Source of the DNA: Pontiella desulfatans | GTDB lineage: Bacteria > Verrucomicrobiota > Kiritimatiellia > Kiritimatiellales > Pontiellaceae | Reading direction: 5' to 3' | Length of the DNA stretch: 10,764 bases | Assembly: GCA_029287275.1 (NCBI GenBank) | Contig: JARFRL010000239.1 | Span: 1 to 10,764 of the forward strand | In this document: positions 5,388 to 10,764 of the stretch, in pieces | Numbering within the stretch: the first letter of the stretch is position 1 | Layout: each line of letters starts with the position of its first letter | The notes under the pieces: model-generated | What the model was told of the DNA's origin: nothing | Database searches by the model: none | The model's input: the letters and a program-made list of their open reading frames with translations, nothing else | Position numbers and translations under genes: made by a program

Positions 5388-6692
5388 CTACTCAAAACGA
5401 ATGCTGGCGGATCGGGCGTGGCCGTCGAGGGTCTCGACGCGGCCGAACGCTTCCACCACGGGCAGCGTGTCTTCGAGATCTGCTTTGGTGAACTGAATCA
5501 GGCTGACGCGCCGACGGAAATCCTCGACCGTCAGACCGGAGAAATACGCCGCGGTCCCGCCCGTCGGCAGCACGTGGCTCGGCCCCGCGGCGAAATCGCC
5601 CACGGCTTCCGGGGTCCACTCGCCGATGAACAGCGCGCCCGCGTTGACGACCTGGTCGACCCACTTCTCGGGGTTCTTGACGATGAGTTCCATGTGCTCC
5701 GGCGCGAACCGGTTGCAGAGCAGCATGCCTTCGGCCATGTTTTTCACGACCACCAACAACATGCCTTTGGCGAGCACCTCGAAAATCGGTTCGGTTCGCG
5801 ACAGTTCCTTCGCCTGCTTGAGCACCTCGCCGCGAACGGCCTCGGCCTGCTTCTGGGAGGTGGTCACCAACAGCGCCTTTTCGGAGCCGGTGCCGTGCTC
5901 GGCCTGCGAAAGCAGATCGGCCGCGACGTGCGCCGGCCGCGCGGAGGAGTCGCACAGCACGGCGATCTCGCTCGGGCCCGCGACCATGTCGAGCGCGACG
6001 TCGCCATAAACCTGCCGTTTAGCCGCGGTGACGTAGGGCCCGCCCGGACCAACGATCTTCCGGACCTTCGCGATCGATTTCGTGCCATAGGCCATCGCGC
6101 CGATGGCGTGTACGCCGCCGATCTTATAAATTTCGGTCGCGCCGGCCAGATCCAGCGAGTAAATGACGTAGGGGTTGAGTTTTCCGTCCGCGCCGGCCGG
6201 CGAACAGGCCACCAGCTCCTTCACTCCCGCGACCTGCGCGAGCGTGAGCGTCATTAGCGCGGTCGAGGCCAGCGGCGCGGCGCCGCCGGGGACGTACGCG
6301 CCGACGCGGTCGAACGCGACGAATTTCTCGCCCAGCATGCCGCCCTTCGGCGTCGCCATTTTCCAATCATCGCGCAGCCCGTTCTTCGAGAACGCGGTGA
6401 TTCGCTTGTGGGCTTCCTTGGCCGCGGCCTTGAATTCCTCGTCCACGATCGCCGCGGCGTCCGCGATCTCTTTTTCCGTCACGCGCATGCGGCGGGTGGA
6501 CATGTTGGAGCCGTCGTACAGCCGGGCGCAGTCGATGACCGCCTTGTCGCCGCGTTCCTTGACGTCGGCCAAAATGCGGGCCGCGGCCTCCATGGCTTGG
6601 TCCTCGACGGACGGCCGCAGCAAGAAGTCGTCGACCTTCTTGTACTTTTTATCGGTGCCCCATTTGACGATCGGCGCGAGATTCCTGCTCAT
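5388..6692 (-). CDS. hisD: Histidinol dehydrogenase
   Basis: A 434-residue enzyme of normal HisD length. It carries out the last two steps of histidine synthesis: L-histidinol to histidinal to L-histidine, with two NAD+ and one zinc ion per active site. Visible family motifs: VGAYVPGGAAPLAST (130-144), GPGGPYVTAAKRQVYG (215-230), DMVAGPSEIAVL (235-246), catalytic Glu332 and His333 in FAPEHMELI, and GPSHVLPTGGTAAYFSGL (370-387). The expected zinc ligands are present: Gln263 and His266 (SQAEHG), Asp366 (GDFAAGPSH) and His425 (LDGHARSAS). The ATG at 6692 has GAGGA about 9 bases upstream. It follows mnmE after a 63-base gap. A toxin-antitoxin pair separates it from hisC. Cytoplasmic; no broken motif seen. 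Confidence 0.96.
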   Translation of the reverse strand: MSRNLAPIVKWGTDKKYKKVDDFLLRPSVEDQAMEAAARILADVKERGDKAVIDCARLYDGSNMSTRRMRVTEKEIADAAAIVDEEFKAAAKEAHKRITAFSKNGLRDDWKMATPKGGMLGEKFVAFDRVGAYVPGGAAPLASTALMTLTLAQVAGVKELVACSPAGADGKLNPYVIYSLDLAGATEIYKIGGVHAIGAMAYGTKSIAKVRKIVGPGGPYVTAAKRQVYGDVALDMVAGPSEIAVLCDSSARPAHVAADLLSQAEHGTGSEKALLVTTSQKQAEAVRGEVLKQAKELSRTEPIFEVLAKGMLLVVVKNMAEGMLLCNRFAPEHMELIVKNPEKWVDQVVNAGALFIGEWTPEAVGDFAAGPSHVLPTGGTAAYFSGLTVEDFRRRVSLIQFTKADLEDTLPVVEAFGRVETLDGHARSASIRFE

Positions 6693-6724
6693 GATTCAAA
6701 TCCTCGTTGTTTCAAAGGGAGGGA

Positions 6725-6752
6725 AATCTACCCGTAAACAGGGCTAATTCAA
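6725..6752 (-). promoter_or_regulatory. Possible weak promoter of hisD
   Basis: In the 63-base gap between mnmE and hisD, the minus strand has TTGAAT (6752-6747) and TAGATT (6730-6725) with a 16-base spacer, each 4 of 6 to the sigma70 consensus. Transcription would start near 6718, about 25 bases before the hisD ATG. I see no mnmE terminator here, so read-through from mnmE is an equally good explanation. Confidence 0.3.
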
Positions 6753-6755
6753 CCC

Positions 6756-8129
6756 TTATTTGCCAATGCAGAAGCGCGAGAAGATGTTATCCAGCAGTTC
6801 CTCGTGATAGACGCGGCCCGTCACCTGCCCCAGATGCTCGAGCGCGGCGCGCAAATGCTCGCAGGCCAGCACGGCGTTTTCCTCGACGTTTAGGTTCAGA
6901 TATTCCCGCGCCTGCTTCGCCTCGCGGTGCGATTCGATCAACAAATGGCGGTGCCGTTCGGAAATGACCGCGTGCGGCGGCGCTTGTAGATCGGCGCCCT
7001 TTTCGAGCGCCGCGGCCATGGCTCGTTTAAGCTCCTCCACGCCTGCTCCGGTGATGAGCGAGGCTTCGACGCCTTCGATGTCGACGCGCCTGCCCTGATC
7101 GATTTTGTTCAGCAAAACGACGCTTCGCTTGGGGTCGAGCTTCGCCAATCGGACGCGGTCTTCGTCGTCCAACGGGCGCGAGGCGTCGATCAAGTAAATG
7201 GAAAGATGGGCTTCTTCGCCATGGGCCTCGGCGCGGCGGATGCCCTCGGCCTCGATTTCGCAGTCGGTCTCGCGCAGCCCCGCGGTGTCGATGATCCGCA
7301 AGGGGATGCCGTCGAGCACGAAGCCTTCCTCGATCGTGTCGCGGGTCGTGCCCGCGGTGCTGGAAACGATGGCGCGGTCGAATCCGAGCAAGGCGTTGAG
7401 CAGAGTTGATTTACCCGCGTTGGGGCGGCCAAGGATGACGACCCGCGCGCCTTCGCGCAGCAAGCGCCCTTCGTCCCAGGTGTCGAGCAGATGATCCAGC
7501 GCGCGGAACGTGCGGTCGAGCAGGTCCGCGATACCGGAGAAGACATCGTCCGGCAACTCGTCCTCGACGAAATCCAGCGTGGTTTCCAGATTCGCGGCGA
7601 CTTCGAGAAAGGCTTCGTAAATCAAGTTGAACTGATCGCTAAGCCGCCCTTCCATCTGTTCCAGAGCGGCGGAGGCGGCGCGGTCGGACCGCGCCCGAAT
7701 CAGATCGAAGATCCCTTCGGCCTGCAACAGATCGATGCGCCCGTTGAGAAAAGCGCGTTTGGTGAATTCGCCCGGGTCGGCCATGCGGGCGCCGGCTTCC
7801 AAGGCGCGGCGTAGAATCCGGCGCATGCCGACGGCGCCGCCGTGGCCCTGGATCTCGACCACGTCTTCGCGGGTGTAGCTGCGCGGCGCGCGCATGATCA
7901 GCGCGAGCCCTGTGTCGATTTCGCCGCCCGCCGCGTCGATCACCTTTCCGTAGGCGAAGGTTCCGTGCTCGCGTTCGGACACCGGCGTTTTATCTAGCGG
8001 CTCGAAGAGCGCGTCGATGATGTTCCAGACCTCGGGCCCGGAAACACGCACGATTCCGACTCCACCCTCGCCGGGGGGCGTGGCGATGGCCGCGATGGTG
8101 TCTGGGTTGTATAGTGACATGCGCGGCAT
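6756..8129 (-). CDS. mnmE: tRNA uridine-5-carboxymethylaminomethyl modification GTPase MnmE
   Basis: A 457-residue protein matching MnmE (TrmE) over its full length. With MnmG it modifies the wobble uridine (U34) of certain tRNAs to the cmnm5 form, using methylene-tetrahydrofolate. The N-terminal folate-binding domain begins with DTIAAIATPPGEGGVGIVRVSG. The inserted GTPase domain has G1 GRPNAGKS (234-241), G2 TAGTTRD (258-264), G3 DTAGLRET (281-288) and G4 NKID (341-344). The C-terminus is the hallmark FCIGK with the essential Cys454. I start at ATG 8129 (MPRMSLYNP), 11 bases after GGAGG in GGGGAGGAAA; ATG 8120 (MSLYNP) is an alternative. A longer frame from 8201 would run through a terminator and is rejected. 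In many bacteria it neighbours mnmG or rnpA-oxaA; here it precedes hisD. Cytoplasmic. Confidence 0.96.
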   Translation of the reverse strand: MPRMSLYNPDTIAAIATPPGEGGVGIVRVSGPEVWNIIDALFEPLDKTPVSEREHGTFAYGKVIDAAGGEIDTGLALIMRAPRSYTREDVVEIQGHGGAVGMRRILRRALEAGARMADPGEFTKRAFLNGRIDLLQAEGIFDLIRARSDRAASAALEQMEGRLSDQFNLIYEAFLEVAANLETTLDFVEDELPDDVFSGIADLLDRTFRALDHLLDTWDEGRLLREGARVVILGRPNAGKSTLLNALLGFDRAIVSSTAGTTRDTIEEGFVLDGIPLRIIDTAGLRETDCEIEAEGIRRAEAHGEEAHLSIYLIDASRPLDDEDRVRLAKLDPKRSVVLLNKIDQGRRVDIEGVEASLITGAGVEELKRAMAAALEKGADLQAPPHAVISERHRHLLIESHREAKQAREYLNLNVEENAVLACEHLRAALEHLGQVTGRVYHEELLDNIFSRFCIGK

Positions 8130-8163
8130 GATAGCGATTTCCTCCCCGCGGAAAAGCCGAAAC

Positions 8164-8194
8164 GAAAAAACCCCGCTCGATGAGAACGGGGTTT
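8164..8194 (-). terminator. Intrinsic terminator after the EF-hand gene
   Basis: The arms 8168-8175 and 8187-8194 pair perfectly over 8 bases (AAACCCCG with CGGGGTTT). The 11-base loop can fold further through CTC (8176-8178) and GAG (8182-8184). On the minus strand the CGGGG arm is followed by a run of six T, the classic rho-independent layout; on the plus strand only three T follow. It therefore ends minus-strand transcripts of the EF-hand gene, whose stop is 24 bases upstream, and insulates mnmE from it. Confidence 0.85.
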
Positions 8195-8217
8195 GATACA
8201 ACGCGGCTGGATCGGAC

Positions 8218-8511
8218 TTATTCGCCTTTTCCTTCGCCTTTTCCTTTGCCTTTGCCTTTTTGCGGCACTTCCTCGCCGGTCAACTTGCCGTCCTTGTCCT
8301 TGTCCATCTTCGTGAACCGGGCTTCGGCTTTGGCCGCGTCGTATTCAACGCCCTTTTTCTCGGCCATTTTTTTCTGCTTCGCGATGAATTGTTCTTTGGA
8401 CACTTCTTTGCCCTGCCCCGCGCCATCGTTGTTCTTCTTGCCTTCGCCTTCTCCCGCTCGCGCGGCCACGGCCACACACGCGATCAACGCCAATACGAAC
8501 CATTTTTTCAT
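8218..8511 (-). CDS. Small secreted single-EF-hand protein
   Basis: A 97-residue exported protein. The first 19 residues form a signal peptide (MKKWFVLALIACVAVAARA, cleavage after A-R-A). Residues 70-81 form a canonical calcium-binding EF-hand loop with Asp70, Asp72, Asp74, Gly75, Thr78 and Glu81 at the expected ligand positions, preceded by a helix containing Phe66. The rest is low-complexity: Gly/Glu/Lys-rich just after the signal peptide, and six GK/GE dipeptides at residues 86-97, the C-terminus. Only one clear EF-hand is present, so it may pair with another copy or partner. The ATG at 8511 has a good AGGAG site. It is a single-gene unit with its own terminator. Its role in the periplasm or outside the cell is unknown; calcium binding is inferred from the loop. 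Confidence 0.85.
   Translation of the reverse strand: MKKWFVLALIACVAVAARAGEGEGKKNNDGAGQGKEVSKEQFIAKQKKMAEKKGVEYDAAKAEARFTKMDKDKDGKLTGEEVPQKGKGKGKGEGKGE
8221..8256 (-). repeat. In-frame hexanucleotide repeat coding the GK/GE tail
   Basis: Six tandem units of the form GGN-RAA (minus strand) run to the stop codon and encode the alternating GK/GE end of the EF-hand protein. Units differ only at the Gly third position and at Lys versus Glu. Gain or loss of a unit would keep the reading frame and change only tail length. Confidence 0.75.
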
Positions 8512-8635
8512 GTTGCCTTCTCCTGTTGGAGTGTTTTCTCCTCAGACGCCCCCCAATCACCATCATGGCGAGGCCTTAGGACCGATTACAGGACGTCCGC
8601 CTTCATTTCCCTTGGACATCTCTACGTGTTTTTTT

Positions 8636-9427
8636 TCAGTCGCGCCGCGCGTAAATATCCATCGCCTCTGGCATGCGCGCGCGCAGCCGCCGAACACGGG
8701 ATTCGTCGGAAGGATGCGTGCTGAGGAATTCCGGCGGTTTTTGGCCGCCCGCGGCGTCCATGCGTTGCCAGAAGCCGACCGCGGCCTCGGGGTTGTAACC
8801 CGCCATCGCCATGAAAATCAGACCCAGATGATCCGCCTCGCTTTCGTGCAAGCGGGAAAACGGCAGAACGCCCGCGTATTGGGAACCCAAGCCATAGGTC
8901 ATCATGATCGCGTCGTGGTAGTCGGTTTTGCTCCCGAGCCAGGACGCGAGGATGCCACCCCCCTGCTGGAGCATCTGATGGCTGACCCGCTCCGCGCCGT
9001 GGCCGACGACCGCGTGCGCGATCTCGTGCCCCATCACCACCGCGATACCGGTCTCGTCCACGCAATAGGGCAGAATGCCCGTGTAAAACGCGACTTTGCC
9101 ACCGGGCATGCACCAGGCGTTGGGCTGGTCTTCGTCGATCAGATTAAACTCCCACTCGAAGCCGGCGATCAGGTGAGACTGATTCGTGTCCTTCAGATAG
9201 CGCTCCACCGCGGCCGATATCTTCGCGCCGACCTTTTTGATCTGACGCGTCCGAGTCGCGTCGGCCGAGAGTGGCCCTTGCTCGATCACTTCTTTATAGC
9301 TGACCGCGCTTTGCGCGACCATTTGTTGATCGGACACCAACTTGACTTGCTTCCGGCCGGTGATCGGCACGGTGGAGCAACCGACGAAGAGGATGAGACC
9401 TAGTGAAAGCGCGATTGGTTTTTTCAT
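8636..9427 (-). CDS. M48-family zinc metalloprotease lipoprotein
   Basis: A 263-residue lipoprotein peptidase. The signal peptide ends in a lipobox, LFVGC, with Cys17 as the lipidated residue, so the mature protein is membrane-anchored facing the periplasm. Zinc site: HEIAH (134-138), with Glu135 as the catalytic base, and ESEADH (195-200), which gives the third ligand. Further M48C landmarks are NAWCMPGGKVAFYTGIL (103-119) and STHPSDESRVRRL (236-248). Size and layout resemble LoiP/YcaL-type lipoproteins, which degrade or mature envelope proteins. I see no TPR extension, unlike BepA. The ATG at 9427 has AAGGG about 7 bases upstream. It is divergent from a barrel-protein gene with only 45 bases between the starts. 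The true substrate is unknown. Confidence 0.93.
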   Translation of the reverse strand: MKKPIALSLGLILFVGCSTVPITGRKQVKLVSDQQMVAQSAVSYKEVIEQGPLSADATRTRQIKKVGAKISAAVERYLKDTNQSHLIAGFEWEFNLIDEDQPNAWCMPGGKVAFYTGILPYCVDETGIAVVMGHEIAHAVVGHGAERVSHQMLQQGGGILASWLGSKTDYHDAIMMTYGLGSQYAGVLPFSRLHESEADHLGLIFMAMAGYNPEAAVGFWQRMDAAGGQKPPEFLSTHPSDESRVRRLRARMPEAMDIYARRD

Positions 9428-9436
9428 GAATAGCCC

Positions 9437-9464
9437 TTGTTACGAATAAGACCGAAACCATAAA
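9437..9464 (+). promoter_or_regulatory. Possible promoter giving a near-leaderless barrel mRNA
   Basis: TTGTTA (9437-9442) and CATAAA (9459-9464) are 16 bases apart and each match the sigma70 consensus at 4 of 6 positions. Transcription would start around 9470-9472, directly at the ATG at 9473. This agrees with the lack of any Shine-Dalgarno sequence before that ATG. The region is only 45 bases long and must also serve the divergent protease gene, so the call is tentative. Confidence 0.3.
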
Positions 9465-9472
9465 CTTTTGCC

Positions 9473-10747
9473 ATGCGTAAATCCATTTTGATGTTTCTGA
9501 TTTTGTCTTCCGGCGCGTTTTTCAACCCATTGAACTCCGGAGCGCAGTACGTCATCCACGAGAGCGACGAGGAAGAGCCTCTCAAAAGCCGCGCCATCGT
9601 CGTCCCCTACGCGTTCTCCACGGAAACGCTCGGCTTCGGCGCGGGCCTCGGCGGCTCCTATAGCCCGAAATCGCAACCGCAGAGCACCTATTATGGCACG
9701 CTTTACGGAACCAGCAATGGATCGTGGCTGACCCTGATCGGTGGATATAACCTGCAAATTCCCTATTCAAAACGGCTCTATGTTCGCCCCTACGCCATCT
9801 TCACGCGCCAAACCCAGATGCGGTTGTACGTCGACGGCAACCCCGACTACCCGAACGAACGCGCAGGATCCAACGAGTCCAGCAAGGACAACTACAAAGA
9901 GGAAGACGCGGGAGAAATCACCATCGATTTGGAAACGCGCTATATCCTGCCTTGGGGCCACTATCGCGACACGCCGGTCCATACTTACGTGACCCGCAAC
10001 GGCGTGCTGCGCGAAAATCCAAGCGGAGCGGAATCGTGGAATCCGCTGGAAAGCGGCCAGTCCACCGTGGTGTTCAAACCGTATTATCGGAAAATTTTCA
10101 CGGACATCGACGAACTCGAAACGCTCTACTTTGAACTCGCCTATGAACACGACAACCGCGACTACGTCCCCAACCCGCACCGCGGCTACAAGTGGAAAAC
10201 CGGGATCCAGCACGACTTCGACTGGCTGGATGGCACGCGGCACTGGACCTCGCTTGAGGGCGAGATCGACGCCTTCGTCCCTTTGTGGGAAACGTCCTGG
10301 AGTCGCCAGCAGACGCTCGCGCTCTCGTGGTGGTCGGTCTATTCCCCATCCTACGACGCCTCCTCCACCGACAACGCGGGGAAACCGCCCTTCTTCACGG
10401 GGCCGAACCTCGGTGGCTTCTGGCGGTTGCGCGGCTATCCCTCCAATCGTTTTCACGACAAGGCCGCGATTCACTATGGCGCGGAATACCGCGTCATGCC
10501 CGAATGGCAGCCCTTTGGAAAAATCGACCTGCTCGACCCGCTCATGATCCGCTGGTGGCAGGTCGTGGGCCTCGTTGAAGCCGGTCGCGTCGCGCCATCA
10601 TGGAACTTCGGCACGCTGCATACCGATATGAAATACGATGTCGGAATCGGCCTCCGCGGCATGTTCGACAGCGGCATCGGCCGCCTCGACGTCGTGGTGT
10701 CCGAGGAAGGCCTGTCGATCGTCGCGATGTTCGGCCAGACGTTCTAG
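9473..10747 (+). CDS. BamA/Omp85-like outer-membrane beta-barrel protein without POTRA domains
   Basis: A 424-residue exported protein with a signal peptide (cleavage likely after Ala24, SGA-QY). Alternating aromatic strands fill the rest, and it ends in a C-terminal Phe (MFGQTF), the signal for barrel insertion. Omp85-type landmarks are present: EHDNRDYVPNPHRGY (225-239), like the DtRd..P..G motif; GGFWRLRGYPSNRF (314-327), carrying the LRGY version of the L6-loop VRGF/Y motif; and GIGLRGMF with GRLDVVV (391-409) in the last strands. No POTRA domain fits in the short region before the barrel, so it is probably a barrel-only 'surface antigen' homologue rather than the essential BamA. It could insert proteins or act as a porin or lipid-transfer barrel. 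ATG 9473 lacks a visible ribosome-binding site but starts right before the signal peptide. Confidence 0.82.
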   Translation: MRKSILMFLILSSGAFFNPLNSGAQYVIHESDEEEPLKSRAIVVPYAFSTETLGFGAGLGGSYSPKSQPQSTYYGTLYGTSNGSWLTLIGGYNLQIPYSKRLYVRPYAIFTRQTQMRLYVDGNPDYPNERAGSNESSKDNYKEEDAGEITIDLETRYILPWGHYRDTPVHTYVTRNGVLRENPSGAESWNPLESGQSTVVFKPYYRKIFTDIDELETLYFELAYEHDNRDYVPNPHRGYKWKTGIQHDFDWLDGTRHWTSLEGEIDAFVPLWETSWSRQQTLALSWWSVYSPSYDASSTDNAGKPPFFTGPNLGGFWRLRGYPSNRFHDKAAIHYGAEYRVMPEWQPFGKIDLLDPLMIRWWQVVGLVEAGRVAPSWNFGTLHTDMKYDVGIGLRGMFDSGIGRLDVVVSEEGLSIVAMFGQTF

Positions 10748-10764
10748 TCGAGCGTGTTGACCAA

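Noticed and set aside
5343..6257. Plus-strand open frame of 304 codons opposite hisD
   Set aside because: HisD on the other strand has all catalytic and zinc residues. The antisense product is a low-information Arg/Gly/His-rich sequence with no motif.
8130..8201. N-terminal extension of mnmE by 24 residues
   Set aside because: It would run through the intrinsic terminator hairpin and add sequence not found in MnmE. A GGGGAGGAAA site sits before the ATG at 8129.
8512..8635. Small RNA or gene in the gap between the protease and the EF-hand gene
   Set aside because: There is an eight-base T run on the plus strand near 8630-8637 but no stable hairpin before it, and no short frame with a start site. 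I see only the EF-hand leader.
8180..9403. Long plus-strand open frame of 407 codons
   Set aside because: It lies antisense to the EF-hand gene, its leader and most of the M48 protease, all of which have clear motifs and start sites. The translation shows no domain and is His/Arg/Pro-rich, as expected from antisense of GC-rich coding DNA. No ribosome-binding site fits.
9767..10474. Minus-strand open frame of 235 codons opposite the barrel gene
   Set aside because: The plus-strand barrel has a signal peptide, Omp85 motifs and a terminal Phe. The antisense frame has none and only reflects GC-rich codon bias.

Overview
This is a GC-rich, densely coded bacterial chromosomal window. Nine complete genes and one partial gene lie on the minus strand. 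The last gene, at the right end, is on the plus strand. The outer-membrane barrel protein, the Cys-type lipobox lipoprotein and the exported proteins point to a Gram-negative cell. The GldA/GldF/GldG/DUF4340 block, the small DUF6485 protein and a secreted single-EF-hand protein are a combination I associate with PVC-group (Kiritimatiellota/Lentisphaerota-like), Hydrogenedentes-like or deltaproteobacterial genomes. That placement is an inference; no rRNA or marker set is present to settle it.

Layout, right to left along the minus-strand direction of transcription. A plus-strand BamA/Omp85-type barrel without POTRA domains (9473-10747) is divergent from an M48 zinc-metalloprotease lipoprotein (8636-9427). 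Next comes a small secreted EF-hand protein (8218-8511), closed by a clear intrinsic terminator (8164-8194). Then mnmE (tRNA-modification GTPase, 6756-8129) and hisD (5388-6692). A VapBC-type toxin-antitoxin pair (5007-5243 and 4604-5017) follows, with its own promoter/operator region. After it come hisC (3539-4594) and a 66-residue cysteine-rich DUF6485 protein (3339-3539). A second unit, with its own strong sigma70-like promoter (3282-3309), encodes an ABC ATPase (GldA-like), an ABC-2 permease (GldF-like), a GldG-like auxiliary membrane protein and the first 29 codons of a DUF4340-type protein cut by the window edge.

How the parts work together. HisD and HisC catalyse late steps of histidine synthesis, but the toxin-antitoxin pair is wedged between their genes. 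hisC starts 9 bases after the toxin stop, and its ribosome-binding site overlaps that stop, so it is probably co-transcribed with the toxin-antitoxin genes. The ABC genes form a tightly overlapping operon for one membrane complex. The M48 lipoprotein and the barrel protein are both envelope proteins and may share a divergent control region of only 45 bases.

I found no CRISPR array, tRNA, rRNA, insertion sequence or phage gene, and no clearly novel multi-gene defence system. The most interesting points are the toxin-antitoxin insertion in the his cluster with its operator architecture, the translationally coupled hisC-DUF6485 pair, and the protease/barrel divergent pair.
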